From NCBI GenBank assembly GCA_038745625.1, contig JBCDLG010000005.1:1-57202 (forward strand): a stretch of 57,202 nucleotides of DNA. The letters run 5' to 3'. The first letter of the stretch is position 1. Each line of letters begins with the position of its first letter. Source of the stretch: Parvularcula sp038745625 (lineage in GTDB: Bacteria; Pseudomonadota; Alphaproteobacteria; Caulobacterales; Parvularculaceae). Made by a program: the position numbers and the translations under genes. Below, one piece after another: positions 24,857 through 35,688 of this stretch. The notes under the pieces were generated by a model. It was not told the origin of the DNA. It made no database searches and saw only the letters and a list, made by a program, of their open reading frames with translations.

Positions 24857-26713
24857 GTGAGTCGATTTCCGCCCTCCTTCCTCGACGAAATTCGCTCCCG
24901 TTTGCGGGCCTCTGACATCATTGGACGGCATGTCCAACTGAAGAAAGCAGGCCGTGAATTCAGGGGCTTAAGCCCTTTCAACAAGGAACGAACGCCCAGC
25001 TTCTATGTCAACGACGACAAGGCGATGTTCTTCGATTTTTCTGCCGGGCAATCGGGCGATATATTTAAATTTTTAATGCTCACGCAAAACCGGACGTTCC
25101 CCGAAGCGGTCGAGGAATTGGCCGGTATGGCGGGTCTCGACGTGCCCCGCTCCACCCCAGAAGAGAGCCAACGTCTGTCCGAGAGGGAGACGCTTCTTAA
25201 CGTTTTGACGGACGCGGCGCGTTTCTTCGCGGCACAACTGAGAGGCGAAGCCGGACTGGGGGCTCGCCAGTATCTTTTGAAGCGCGGCGTCAGCGCCGAC
25301 AGCATCAAGCGGTTCGGGCTTGGCTACGCGCCCGACGGTCGGGAAACGCTGAAGCGCTTCTTCCTCGGCCGCGGGGTCTCAGAGGAAATGCTGGTCCGGG
25401 TCGGCTTGCTCATCGAACCCGAAGGTGGCCGGGCCCGGTATGACCGGTTCCGCGACCGGGTGATGTTCCCGATCACAGACGCTCGCGGGCGGGTGATCGC
25501 CTTTGGTGGCCGCGCTCTCTCGAAAGACGTCCAGGCCAAATATCTCAACTCACCGGAGACAGAGGTCTTTCACAAAGGCCGCGTCCTCTACAATTTTGCG
25601 CGCGCGCGGGAGCGCCTGAAGGGCGAGACACCGCTGATCATTTGCGAAGGTTATATGGACGCCCTCGCCCTCGACGCAGAAGGCTATGCGGCCGTTGCGC
25701 CGCTGGGCACAGCTCTCACCGAGGATCAGCTGGCCCTTCTCTGGCGGCTCGAGCGTGCACCAACGCTCTGCTTCGACGGCGATCGCGCTGGCCGGGCCGC
25801 CGCTGAGCGCGCGCTGGACCGAGCCCTGCCCAAGCTGTCCGCCAAACAGTCGCTCCGCTTCGCCTTCCTGCCTGAGGGAGAAGACCCTGACGATCTCCTA
25901 AAACGAGGCGGCCGCAGCGCGATGGACGCTGTCCTCGACGCCCGGACGGACCCTGAAACCACCATGTGGCGACTCGCGTCAGAACGTCACGGCACGGGCT
26001 CTGCGGAAAAGCTCGCAGCCTTTGAGACCGAGTTGCGCGAGCGCACCCAGCAGATCGCCGACCCCGCCCTCCGCGGGCACCTGCAGGCGGCCTTCAAAGA
26101 CCGGTTCTACCAGCTACGCGGCGAGCTTTTCGCCGCTAACAAGCAAAAACGTGGACGCGGCGCCCCTCGGAAAGGCCCCGCTCGTCTGTCCGAAGCCCTG
26201 CGCAATCGCATCGGTCAGGGGATGACAGCAGGCCGTCAGGGCGCTGTCCGCGAGGCCCAGCTGGTCATCGGCTTGATCCACCATCCGCAGCTTTTTCATC
26301 AATTTGAAACCGAGATCCTGGCGCTATCTTTTGAAGAGCCCAACCTGGCCAAACTGTGGAGCCGCATCATCGACGCCGTCGTCGCAGATCCCGCCCTTGA
26401 CAGCGCAACCCTTCGTTCTCAGTTGACGGGTTGGTCAGAAGTGGAGTCGACCTATCAGCGATGGTCTGAGGACCCCCTGGTCAAGGTCGTCCGGTTCACC
26501 AGACAAGATGCGAGCGACGAGGAAGCGGCCGCCGGTTGGCGTGACGCTTTTCTGATCAATCGCAGGCTCAAGGTTTTGAGCGCAGAGGTCAATGAGGCAG
26601 GGGCGGAAGCTCACATTGATCCCGGGCGTGAGAAAATATGGTTGGATTCCGTGCGCCACAGCCTCGCGGCGCACCATGATGATGAAACTTCCGAGGGCGA
26701 CGGCACCGCTTAA
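24857..26713 (+). CDS. dnaG: DNA primase
   Basis: A 618-aa primase that makes RNA primers for replication. The start is a GTG giving the family N-terminus (Arg-Phe-Pro-Pro-Ser-Phe-Leu-Asp-Glu-Ile); an ATG at 24812 adds 15 atypical residues. The N-terminal zinc-ribbon fold is recognisable, but its ligands are Ser39, Asn42, Asp60 and Ala63, so zinc is probably not bound. The TOPRIM core has Glu-Gly-Tyr-Met-Asp and Asp-Gly-Asp-Arg-Ala-Gly-Arg; a helicase-binding C-terminal domain follows. A weak promoter candidate (TTCCGA at 24778, TAAAAT at 24801) precedes it. 36 bp upstream of rpoD. Confidence 0.95.
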   Translation: MSRFPPSFLDEIRSRLRASDIIGRHVQLKKAGREFRGLSPFNKERTPSFYVNDDKAMFFDFSAGQSGDIFKFLMLTQNRTFPEAVEELAGMAGLDVPRSTPEESQRLSERETLLNVLTDAARFFAAQLRGEAGLGARQYLLKRGVSADSIKRFGLGYAPDGRETLKRFFLGRGVSEEMLVRVGLLIEPEGGRARYDRFRDRVMFPITDARGRVIAFGGRALSKDVQAKYLNSPETEVFHKGRVLYNFARARERLKGETPLIICEGYMDALALDAEGYAAVAPLGTALTEDQLALLWRLERAPTLCFDGDRAGRAAAERALDRALPKLSAKQSLRFAFLPEGEDPDDLLKRGGRSAMDAVLDARTDPETTMWRLASERHGTGSAEKLAAFETELRERTQQIADPALRGHLQAAFKDRFYQLRGELFAANKQKRGRGAPRKGPARLSEALRNRIGQGMTAGRQGAVREAQLVIGLIHHPQLFHQFETEILALSFEEPNLAKLWSRIIDAVVADPALDSATLRSQLTGWSEVESTYQRWSEDPLVKVVRFTRQDASDEEAAAGWRDAFLINRRLKVLSAEVNEAGAEAHIDPGREKIWLDSVRHSLAAHHDDETSEGDGTA

Positions 26714-26749
26714 GAGGCCCCTCCCCTCCGCGTTGTGAGAAAAGGCTCT

Positions 26750-28696
<1,947 letters not shown>

Positions 28697-28700
28697 GCCA

Positions 28701-28725
28701 AAAGCCCGCTTCGGCGGGCTTTTTG
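28701..28725 (+). terminator. Rho-independent terminator of dnaG-rpoD
   Basis: AAAGCCCGC-TTCG-GCGGGCTTT followed by further T residues: a GC-rich stem with a stable TTCG tetraloop, starting 5 bp after the rpoD stop. Confidence 0.93.
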
Positions 28726-28804
28726 TTGCCAGTGGCCGCCGACGTCACGAGCGACTTGTTCGCTGGTGTCCGTTCCCTCTATGATGGCTGAAAAAGGGAG
28801 TCCT

Positions 28805-29269
28805 ATGTTTCGGATCGCTGTTTGTTCGCTGTTGGTCCTCGGATCGGTTGAAGCTGCTGCCCAGGAGGTGAACCCCGCGGACCCAGAAGGTGTGGTGACG
28901 GCCCTTCAGGATCTGGGCTATCGCGCATCGCTTGAAACAGATGGTGTCGGCGACCCGATGATCCGGACGGCCACCTCAGGTGTTGAGTACAACATCTATT
29001 TCTACGGCTGCACCAACAACAGCGACTGCGAAGACATGCGGTTTTTAGCAGGTCTCGATCTTAAGCAGGGTATCGACGACGAAACGATCCGTGCATGGAA
29101 CGAAAATAATCTCATCGGCACAGCTTATGTCGATGACGAGCAAGACCCTTTCCTTGGTTTCTACGTCGTCACCACAGGCGGCGTGAGCAAAGAGACGTTC
29201 GAAGAAGCGGTCGATCTGTGGTCCCGGTCGCTGGGGCGTTTTCTGGAGCACACAGGTTTTAACCAATGA
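28805..29269 (+). CDS. YbjN-domain secreted protein
   Basis: A 154-aa exported protein (signal peptide ~1-19, ending Ala-Ala-Ala-Gln) with a YbjN fold: a helix with Val-Val-Thr-Ala-Leu-Gln-Asp-Leu-Gly-Tyr, then strands, Ile-Tyr-Phe-Tyr-Gly-Cys with a second Cys in Asn-Asn-Ser-Asp-Cys-Glu (probable disulfide), and a Trp-Asn-x-x-Asn helix. YbjN-like proteins are thought to act as chaperone-like or stress-linked factors; this one would be periplasmic. The ATG at 28805 follows GGGAG. It is 22 bp upstream of the ABA4-like gene and probably in an operon with it. Confidence 0.78.
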   Translation: MFRIAVCSLLVLGSVEAAAQEVNPADPEGVVTALQDLGYRASLETDGVGDPMIRTATSGVEYNIYFYGCTNNSDCEDMRFLAGLDLKQGIDDETIRAWNENNLIGTAYVDDEQDPFLGFYVVTTGGVSKETFEEAVDLWSRSLGRFLEHTGFNQ

Positions 29270-29291
29270 CCGCGGCATGTGGGGAAGCAAC

Positions 29292-29771
29292 ATGACACCA
29301 GATTCCATTTTTTCGATCATCAACATGGCGGTGTTGCCCGCTTGGCTCGTGTTGATCGTCGTCCCGCTGTTCCTGCCCCGCTGGGGCGGGCCGCAGGCCT
29401 TGGCTTTTGGTGTGATCGTACCCTTGCTGTCGTTCGTGTACGCAGCGCTCCTCATCAAGCTCTTTTCCGAAGGCAACGGGTTCGATGGCGAGAGCTTTTC
29501 ATCCCTCGACAGCGTGATGGCCCTGTTGGCCGATCCATGGGCGGCCCTTTTGGGCTGGTCGCACTATTTGGCCTTCGACCTTTTCGTCGGTGCATGGATG
29601 GTCAGGGATGCCCGTGTTTCGCGCGTGCCGCATGTTTTGATTATCATCCCGCTCTTCCTCACTTTTATGGCGGGGCCGTTCGGCCTGGTCCTTTACCTCA
29701 TCCTGCGGCAAGTGCGGCGCAGGGCGTTGGTGCCGATGCCGCATCCGTTTGCTGAGCGGACGTTGGTCTGA
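29292..29771 (+). CDS. ABA4-like (DUF4281) membrane protein
   Basis: A 159-aa protein with four predicted transmembrane helices and motifs of the ABA4-like family (Trp-Leu-Val-Leu-Ile-Val-Val-Pro near the start; Trp-Ser-His-Tyr-Leu-Ala-Phe-Asp-Leu-Phe-Val-Gly-Ala-Trp; Gly-Pro-Phe-Gly-Leu-Val-Leu-Tyr). Plant ABA4 is required for neoxanthin formation; the bacterial role is unclear. The ATG at 29292 after GGGGAAG is preferred over 29277. Followed 6-9 bp later by a tiny membrane ORF. Confidence 0.8.
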   Translation: MTPDSIFSIINMAVLPAWLVLIVVPLFLPRWGGPQALAFGVIVPLLSFVYAALLIKLFSEGNGFDGESFSSLDSVMALLADPWAALLGWSHYLAFDLFVGAWMVRDARVSRVPHVLIIIPLFLTFMAGPFGLVLYLILRQVRRRALVPMPHPFAERTLV

Positions 29772-29777
29772 GGGAAG

Positions 29778-29867
29778 ATGATGAACAAAAGCTCCAGCAT
29801 GATCGGCTTTGCGATTTTTCTCCTGATCGTCGGATGGGCGATCTTTCGTATGGGGATTTTCGGTTAA
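29778..29867 (+). CDS. 29-aa (or 28-aa) single-helix membrane peptide
   Basis: A very short gene: tandem ATGs at 29778 and 29781 directly after AGGGAAG; the second has the better spacing. The product is Met-Asn-Lys-Ser-Ser-Ser-Met, one hydrophobic helix with Gly/Trp, then Arg-Met-Gly-Ile-Phe-Gly. Codon use looks like its neighbours and it follows the ABA4-like stop by 6 bp, so co-translation is plausible. It could be a small subunit or regulator of that membrane protein. Its stop overlaps the end of the convergent amidase. Confidence 0.5.
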   Translation: MMNKSSSMIGFAIFLLIVGWAIFRMGIFG

Positions 29868-30550
29868 AGCGCGCTGATTTCTACGATTGCGGCCAGGCTC
29901 TTAGGACTTAGGCCCCGGCCCAACTCGTCGGGGCAGAACCGGCGCTGAAACGCTGTGATGCAGGCGCCCAAGCCTGAAAGCTCAACACCATAGCCGATAC
30001 GGTTCAGCAGCTCCGCTGCCTGATCATCGGATGGAAGATCATCGCGCATACGCCCCGACCAGCGCGGCAACGCCAGACCTTCTCTTGCCAAGCGATCCCA
30101 TGGGAAAAGCTCCCCGGGGTCCTCTTTGCGCCCTGGCGCAACATCAGAATGGCCGACCACGCGCTCCTTGGGCACACCATGCCGTTCGCAGATGCCGCGA
30201 AGAAGCGGGATCAGCGTATCGATCTGGGCATCGGGAAAGGTGCGATAGCCATGTTCGTGACCGGGATTGACGATTTCGATCCCGACAGAGATAGAGTTGA
30301 CATCGGTCTCACCGCGCCAGGATGAAACGCCCGCGTGCCACGCCCGGCGATCCTCCGGGACAAGCGCAAAGGCGCGTCCGTCTTCTTCGATGAGATAGTG
30401 CGCCGAGACACCCGCTTCTTCACTTCGCAGACGATCAAGCGCTTCTTGGCCCGTCGTCATGCCCGTATAATGCAGGACCACAAGCGAGACCTTATGGCTT
30501 TTTCGGTCACCATGGTTGGGAGAAGGCGTCTGCTGAAGATCTATCGTCAT
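29864..30550 (-). CDS. N-acetylmuramoyl-L-alanine amidase (Amidase_2, AmiD/AmpD-like)
   Basis: A 228-aa zinc amidase: Val-Val-Leu-His-Tyr-Thr-Gly (first zinc His), Val-Ser-Ala-His-Tyr-Leu-Ile, Ala-Trp-His-Ala-Gly-Val-Ser, Val-Gly-Ile-Glu-Ile-Val-Asn and Val-Val-Gly-His-Ser-Asp-Val-Ala-Pro-Gly-Arg-Lys-x-Asp-Pro-Gly. A C-terminal ~60 residues resemble a peptidoglycan-binding helix bundle, as in AmiD. No signal peptide or lipobox is visible, so it may be cytoplasmic and serve muropeptide recycling like AmpD. It overlaps the upstream EamA gene by 4 bp. Confidence 0.9.
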   Translation of the reverse strand: MTIDLQQTPSPNHGDRKSHKVSLVVLHYTGMTTGQEALDRLRSEEAGVSAHYLIEEDGRAFALVPEDRRAWHAGVSSWRGETDVNSISVGIEIVNPGHEHGYRTFPDAQIDTLIPLLRGICERHGVPKERVVGHSDVAPGRKEDPGELFPWDRLAREGLALPRWSGRMRDDLPSDDQAAELLNRIGYGVELSGLGACITAFQRRFCPDELGRGLSPKSLAAIVEISAL

Positions 30551-31485
30551 TCCGCCTGCACCTCCTCGGTCGCTTCATCCGCCGCACGCGCTGCAGTAGC
30601 CGCAAGGACTTGCTTCCGATCGGGCTGATGGGACCGGATCAACACAACCGCCACGCCGGTCATCACCAGCAGCGCGCCAAAGACGACGCGGAGCGTCAAC
30701 GGCTCGCCGAGCCAGACGACGCCGGACAAGACAGCGAAGAGCGTGATCAAGAGCCCCGACGGCGCGACGATGCTGAGCGGTACGCGCTGCAACAGATAGT
30801 AGTAGCTCGAATGACCAAAGATCGATGCAATGAGCACTGAGTAGACGGTCGCAATCGCCACCGGCATGGCTGAGCCGTTACTGACCCAGGCGAGCCTATC
30901 CCGATCAAAGATCAGGGCAAGAACGAAGGTCAAAAGACAACCAACGACCCCGAACCAAGCCAGAAGGGCCATCGGTTTCACACCGTCGATCTTTTTGACA
31001 AAAATCGCGCCCGTCGCCTCAGCGGTCGTGCCTAAAACAATGAGCAGCGCGCCAAGCGGCAGGTTGGGTGTGCGCACAAGATCGCCCTCGGCCGTGGCGA
31101 TGATCAAGACACCGACAATCGCCGTTGCAATGCCAAGGCTGCGGCGCCACCCCACACTTTCACCGAGAAAAATCACGCCAAAAATGGTGGCAATCACAAC
31201 GTAGCTCTCGGCCAGCACCGAGCCGATCGACGCATTGGTGAGCATGATGCCTGTGAACATAAAAGCGTAGTTGAGACCGCCGAAACAAGCACCTGCTATC
31301 GCAATACGGAGCATCTGGCCGGGATGCCAACGCAGCAGCGGCGATAAGATCAGGGCAATGATCGCCATCCGCATCGCGACATAGGTCAGAGGATCGATGA
31401 GATCCATCGTCACCTTGACCACGGCCATGTGAAAACCCCACGCCGCACAAATCGCGATCAAGAGGCCGAGCTGGAACGGGGTCAT
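30547..31485 (-). CDS. EamA/DMT-family transporter
   Basis: A 312-aa inner-membrane protein with ten predicted helices in two EamA repeats, each ending in a Gly-Glu motif (Leu-Gly-Glu-Ser near 110; Trp-Leu-Gly-Glu-Pro near 260). Drug/metabolite exporters of this group move amino acids, nucleosides or other small molecules; the substrate is unknown. It overlaps the ABC transporter upstream and the amidase downstream by 4 bp each, so the three are translationally coupled. Confidence 0.88.
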   Translation of the reverse strand: MTPFQLGLLIAICAAWGFHMAVVKVTMDLIDPLTYVAMRMAIIALILSPLLRWHPGQMLRIAIAGACFGGLNYAFMFTGIMLTNASIGSVLAESYVVIATIFGVIFLGESVGWRRSLGIATAIVGVLIIATAEGDLVRTPNLPLGALLIVLGTTAEATGAIFVKKIDGVKPMALLAWFGVVGCLLTFVLALIFDRDRLAWVSNGSAMPVAIATVYSVLIASIFGHSSYYYLLQRVPLSIVAPSGLLITLFAVLSGVVWLGEPLTLRVVFGALLVMTGVAVVLIRSHQPDRKQVLAATAARAADEATEEVQAE

Positions 31486-33281
31486 GCTGGCTCCGCCTGC
31501 CGTTCCTGGAGCGCGATCAATCGTGCGTAGAGCCCGCCGCGACCGACCAACTCGGCATGGGTGCCCTGCTCCACCACCACACCGGCGTCCATCACAGCAA
31601 TGATATCGGCGTCGCGAATGGTCGATAGCCGATGGGCGATGATCAGGGTCGTACGGCCTTTGCGTAGACGGAGCATCGCTGCTTCGATCAGGCGCTCGCT
31701 TTCGGCATCAAGAGCCGATGTCGCCTCATCAAGGAGCAGGATCGGCGCATCTTTCAAAAACGCCCGCGCCAGGGCGATCCGCTGCCGCTCGCCGCCAGAA
31801 AGGGCATTGCCGCCCTCACCGACCTGCGTGTCGTAGCCCGACGGGAGGCGCGCAATGAAGCGGTCCGCTGCGGCTGCTTCCGCGGCCGCGCGGACCTCTT
31901 CGTCGCTAGCGCCTAAGCGCCCCATACGGATGTTGTCGGCCACCGTGAGATTGAACAGGATCGGTGTCTGGCTCACCACGCTGATCGCGCCGCGCAGGTC
32001 GGCCAGCGCCACATCGCCAATGCTGGTGCCATCGATCCTGATCATGCCCTGGGCCAAATCATAGAACCGCGGCAAAAGGCCGAATACGGTGGATTTGCCG
32101 GCGCCCGATGGGCCGACCAGTGCCGCCGTCGCGCCTGCTGGCACATCGAGGCCAAACCCTTTGAGAATCGGCGTTTCGCTTTCATACGCAAAGGCGACGT
32201 CTTTGAAGGTGATCGTCGGCGCCCGACCTTTTTCGACGTTCAGCGGTACGGGCGCATCGGGGCTTGTGATTGCTGGCAAGTCATCAATCACCCCGAAGAC
32301 GCGTTCCAGCGCAGCAAGCCCCTCTTGCAGCACAGCGTTGAGCGTGCCCAGCCCCCGCGCGGGCTGGGACAACAGCGCCATCGCCACCAGAAACGCCACG
32401 AGCTCCGGCCCGGTGAGAAGCCCCTTATCGATACGGAAGGCCGCAACCGCGATGATAAAGGCGATCGACAGTGCACCGATCACGGTGATGATCGGCTCAT
32501 TCGCCGCACGCAGACGGATCAATCGCATAACGAGACGCCGACGCTCCTCAAACGCATCGCCAAGACGCTCGGTCTCCGTCGCTTCGAGACGGTAGCTCTT
32601 GACCATCTCCTGTCCTGACAAGCTCTCGGTCAAAAGGCCCGTGATGTCGCCGATTTGGCTCTGTACACGGCGGGCGAGGCGGCGGATCGCCTGTCCGATG
32701 ATGGTGATTGGCAGGCCAATCAGCGGGTAGATCAGCAGCACACAGCCAAAAAGGATCGGATCAAGAAACAAAAGGACGGTGACGAAACCGATCAGCCGCA
32801 CGATGTCGCGCGCAGCATTCGGTACACGGCGCAACGAATCGTTGAGCACGTTCATGTCGTTGGTGAAGCGCGAGACGAGCCCGCCTAGGCGGTTTTCGCC
32901 CTCACGTCCGCGGCCTTTGAGCTGCATCACGTCATAGCGCACGATCGCGCCATACATTCGCCCCTGCACATCGCGCAGAACCGAAGCGCCGACCCCTTGC
33001 GCGGTGATCGCCTGGAGGTAGAAAAAGCCAGCCTGCGCCATCGCTAAGGCGATCACCAAGATTGGACCAAAAATGATGACGTCACGCGGCGAGACATTCT
33101 GAAAGCGCGTGCTGCGCTCCGGCTCGAGACCAGCGAAGATCCACTCCGTCACCAAGACAAAGCCGACCTCTGCGGCGGCCAAACCGCCCATAAAGGCGAG
33201 CGCGAGGAGGAGCCGACCCGTATAGCGGGCCAAATGCTCCTGCCAGATCCTCAAAAGGGCTGAGCGACGAGGGGCAACCAT
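31482..33281 (-). CDS. MsbA-like ABC exporter (fused permease-ATPase)
   Basis: A 599-aa half-transporter: six-helix permease domain (~20-330) and a nucleotide-binding domain with Walker A Gly-Pro-Ser-Gly-Ala-Gly-Lys-Ser-Thr, signature Leu-Ser-Gly-Gly-Glu-Arg-Gln-Arg and Walker B Leu-Leu-Leu-Asp-Glu-Ala-Thr. It functions as a dimer. Placement back-to-back with waaA-lpxK-acyltransferase makes lipid A flipping (MsbA role) the best guess. The start at 33281 has AAGGA upstream; the open frame extends 35 codons further without a good site. Confidence 0.88.
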   Translation of the reverse strand: MVAPRRSALLRIWQEHLARYTGRLLLALAFMGGLAAAEVGFVLVTEWIFAGLEPERSTRFQNVSPRDVIIFGPILVIALAMAQAGFFYLQAITAQGVGASVLRDVQGRMYGAIVRYDVMQLKGRGREGENRLGGLVSRFTNDMNVLNDSLRRVPNAARDIVRLIGFVTVLLFLDPILFGCVLLIYPLIGLPITIIGQAIRRLARRVQSQIGDITGLLTESLSGQEMVKSYRLEATETERLGDAFEERRRLVMRLIRLRAANEPIITVIGALSIAFIIAVAAFRIDKGLLTGPELVAFLVAMALLSQPARGLGTLNAVLQEGLAALERVFGVIDDLPAITSPDAPVPLNVEKGRAPTITFKDVAFAYESETPILKGFGLDVPAGATAALVGPSGAGKSTVFGLLPRFYDLAQGMIRIDGTSIGDVALADLRGAISVVSQTPILFNLTVADNIRMGRLGASDEEVRAAAEAAAADRFIARLPSGYDTQVGEGGNALSGGERQRIALARAFLKDAPILLLDEATSALDAESERLIEAAMLRLRKGRTTLIIAHRLSTIRDADIIAVMDAGVVVEQGTHAELVGRGGLYARLIALQERQAEPA

Positions 33282-33394
33282 AGCTTCCTTTGCCAAGCAG
33301 CGAAGGGTGGGTCTATAGAGCGCCGTTACGGGCGGCAAACTGTTGATGACCCGACGGGCGCGCGTCATGCCGTGCCGCGAGAGCATTTCATGTG

Positions 33395-34708
33395 ATGGAG
33401 CCTTTCATGGCCGAGAAAAGAGCGTGGTCCCTCAAGACTTACCGCGCCGCCACGGGGTTTTTGAAACCGGTGGCCAATGTCGCCCTGAAACGGCGGGTCA
33501 AACGCGGCAAAGAGGACCCGGCACGGCTGGATGAGCGGCGCGGGAAGAGCTCGGTGGCGCGTCCCGAGGGCTCGCTTTTGTGGCTTCACGGGGCATCGGT
33601 GGGTGAGAGCCTCTCGATCCTGCCGCTGATCGAAGCGCTGTCGGCGAAGCACCCAGACCTGAACTTCTTGGTCACGACGGGCACGGTGACATCCGCCGCG
33701 TTGATGGGAAAACGGCTTCCCGCCTCGGCGATCCATCAATACGTGCCGATGGACCAGAAGCACTTTGTGCGGGAATTCCTTGACCACTGGCAACCTGACG
33801 CCGCCTTGTTCGTCGAATCAGAGCTGTGGCCAGTCATCCTTGGTGAGTGCGAGAGCCGCAACATCCCGATGGCGCTGATCAACGGCCGAATGTCACCAAA
33901 GAGCTTCCACAACTGGCAAAGCCGGCTCGGGGCGGCAAAGGAACTCCTCTCCGTGTTCGACGTCATGGTGGCGCAAAACGAGGAAAATGCTGAACGCTTT
34001 CGCGTTTTGAGCGGGCGCCATGTCAAAACGCTGGGCAACCTCAAACACGCCGCCGAACCGCTTCCCGCATCCCCAGAATTGATCGGAGAGCTGGAAGAGT
34101 CGCTCGGTGATCGGCGCCGTTGGCTTGCCGCCAGCACCCATGACGGCGAAGAGTTGATCACCCTCTCCGCCCACCAGGAAATTCTGTCCTCATCACCAGA
34201 GACGGTGCTGATCATCGCGCCGCGGCATCCCGCCCGCGCGGACGAAATCGAAGCGCTATGCCACGGCATGGATTTCGTGACAGCGCGCCGATCCAAAGGC
34301 GATCGAATTGACCCCAAAACGCAGGTCTATCTCGCGGACACGCTCGGTGAACTGGGGGTGTTCTACTCGATTAGTGACATCGCTTTTGTTGGCGGCAGTT
34401 TCCTGCCTGTCGGTGGGCACAATCCGTTGGAACCGGCCCGGCTTGGCTGCGCCATCATGCATGGCGAGCACGTCTTCAACTTTGCAGACACCTATAAAGA
34501 GATGCGCAAAAATGGTTGCGCAGCGCTTGTGCGAAATGAGCGGGATCTCGCCGGGGCGCTGGGCCGATTGCTCGATGATCCGGTGACGCGCCAGGCGATG
34601 GCAGAGCAGGCGAAGACGTGGGCGGACGAAAGCGCAGAGACGGTGCTCGACACCTTGCTTGTTGCCCTGGGACCGATCCTGGTGCGCGGGGGTATTGAGC
34701 ACCCATGA
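33395..34708 (+). CDS. waaA: Kdo transferase WaaA
   Basis: A 437-aa inner-membrane GT-B enzyme that adds Kdo to the lipid A precursor. Motifs: Trp-Leu-His-Gly-Ala-Ser-Val-Gly-Glu-Ser (catalytic Glu), Phe-Val-Glu-Ser-Glu-Leu-Trp-Pro, Asn-Gly-Arg-Met-Ser-x-Lys-Ser, Gly-Asn-Leu-Lys-x-Ala and Phe-Val-Gly-Gly-Ser-Phe...Gly-Gly-His-Asn-Pro-Leu-Glu-Pro. The start is uncertain between a GTG at 33392 and ATGs at 33395 and 33407. The usual N-terminal membrane anchor is weak here. Overlaps lpxK by 4 bp. Confidence 0.93.
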   Translation: MEPFMAEKRAWSLKTYRAATGFLKPVANVALKRRVKRGKEDPARLDERRGKSSVARPEGSLLWLHGASVGESLSILPLIEALSAKHPDLNFLVTTGTVTSAALMGKRLPASAIHQYVPMDQKHFVREFLDHWQPDAALFVESELWPVILGECESRNIPMALINGRMSPKSFHNWQSRLGAAKELLSVFDVMVAQNEENAERFRVLSGRHVKTLGNLKHAAEPLPASPELIGELEESLGDRRRWLAASTHDGEELITLSAHQEILSSSPETVLIIAPRHPARADEIEALCHGMDFVTARRSKGDRIDPKTQVYLADTLGELGVFYSISDIAFVGGSFLPVGGHNPLEPARLGCAIMHGEHVFNFADTYKEMRKNGCAALVRNERDLAGALGRLLDDPVTRQAMAEQAKTWADESAETVLDTLLVALGPILVRGGIEHP

Positions 34709-35688
34709 GCCTCGGCGCGCCGCGGTTTTGGCAGGCACCGCCGAACACCAGCCTCATAGCCAAGCTGCTTTCGCCTCTCGGCGACCTTTATCACCGTGAG
34801 GTGCAGCGTCGCCTCGCATCGGCCGCCCCCTATCGCGCGCCTTGCCCGGTCATTTGCATCGGCAACGCCACCATGGGCGGGGTCGGCAAAACGCCGTTCG
34901 TCCAGATGCTGGCGGGCGCGCTGGCGGCAGCCGGGCACACGCCGCACATCCTGAGCCGCGGCTATGGCGGCTCGCTGAAAGGCCCCATCCGGATCACAGA
35001 GGAGCACAACGCGCGCGAGGTCGGTGACGAACCCTTGATGTTGGCACGCGATCACCCAGTTTGGGTCAGCCGCGACCGGCCCGCGGGCGCGAAGGCCGCC
35101 GCGGATGCAGGCGCTTCTGTCATCGTGATGGATGACGGCTTCCAGAATCCAAGCGTGATCAAGGATCGTTCCTTGTTGCTGGTCGACGCAGCCAGCCTCT
35201 TCGGCAATGGTGAGGTCTTCCCCGCAGGACCCTTGCGCGAGCGCCCCGAAGCCGCCCTCAGCCGCGCTGATGCGGTCTTGAGCGTTCTGCCATCCGAAAC
35301 AGACGAGACGCCTGAGGCCTTGCATGCGTTCGCTGGTGACACCCCGCTCGCAGAAGCGTGGTTCACGGTTGACGACGCGGCCGTACCTCAGCGGCCGGTC
35401 CTGGCCTTCTGCGGCATTGGCAGGCCCGAACGGTTCGAACGCTCACTCACCGCCGCTGGTGCTAGCCTTGTGGATTTTCACGCCTTTGCTGATCACCACC
35501 CCTTCAGACCCGATGAACTTGAACGGCTGCGGCGCGAGGCTAAGTCTAGCGGCGCACAACTCGTGACGACGGAAAAGGATATGATGCGGCTTGCGCCCAG
35601 CGAACGACATGGCATCACCGCGATCCCCGGTGTGATGCGGTGGCGCGGAGGCGACGAGATCCTCCGCCTCATTGAGGAGATCTTATGA
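34705..35688 (+). CDS. lpxK: Tetraacyldisaccharide 4'-kinase
   Basis: A 327-aa kinase that phosphorylates the 4' position to give lipid IVA. Walker A region Gly-Asn-Ala-Thr-Met-Gly-Gly-Val-Gly-Lys-Thr-Pro, followed by Ser-Arg-Gly-Tyr-Gly-Gly, Val-Gly-Asp-Glu-Pro-Leu-Met-Leu and Met-Asp-Asp-Gly-Phe-Gln-Asn. Full length. The start and stop each overlap the neighbouring genes by 4 bp in the waaA-lpxK-acyltransferase operon. Confidence 0.95.
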   Translation: MSLGAPRFWQAPPNTSLIAKLLSPLGDLYHREVQRRLASAAPYRAPCPVICIGNATMGGVGKTPFVQMLAGALAAAGHTPHILSRGYGGSLKGPIRITEEHNAREVGDEPLMLARDHPVWVSRDRPAGAKAAADAGASVIVMDDGFQNPSVIKDRSLLLVDAASLFGNGEVFPAGPLRERPEAALSRADAVLSVLPSETDETPEALHAFAGDTPLAEAWFTVDDAAVPQRPVLAFCGIGRPERFERSLTAAGASLVDFHAFADHHPFRPDELERLRREAKSSGAQLVTTEKDMMRLAPSERHGITAIPGVMRWRGGDEILRLIEEIL

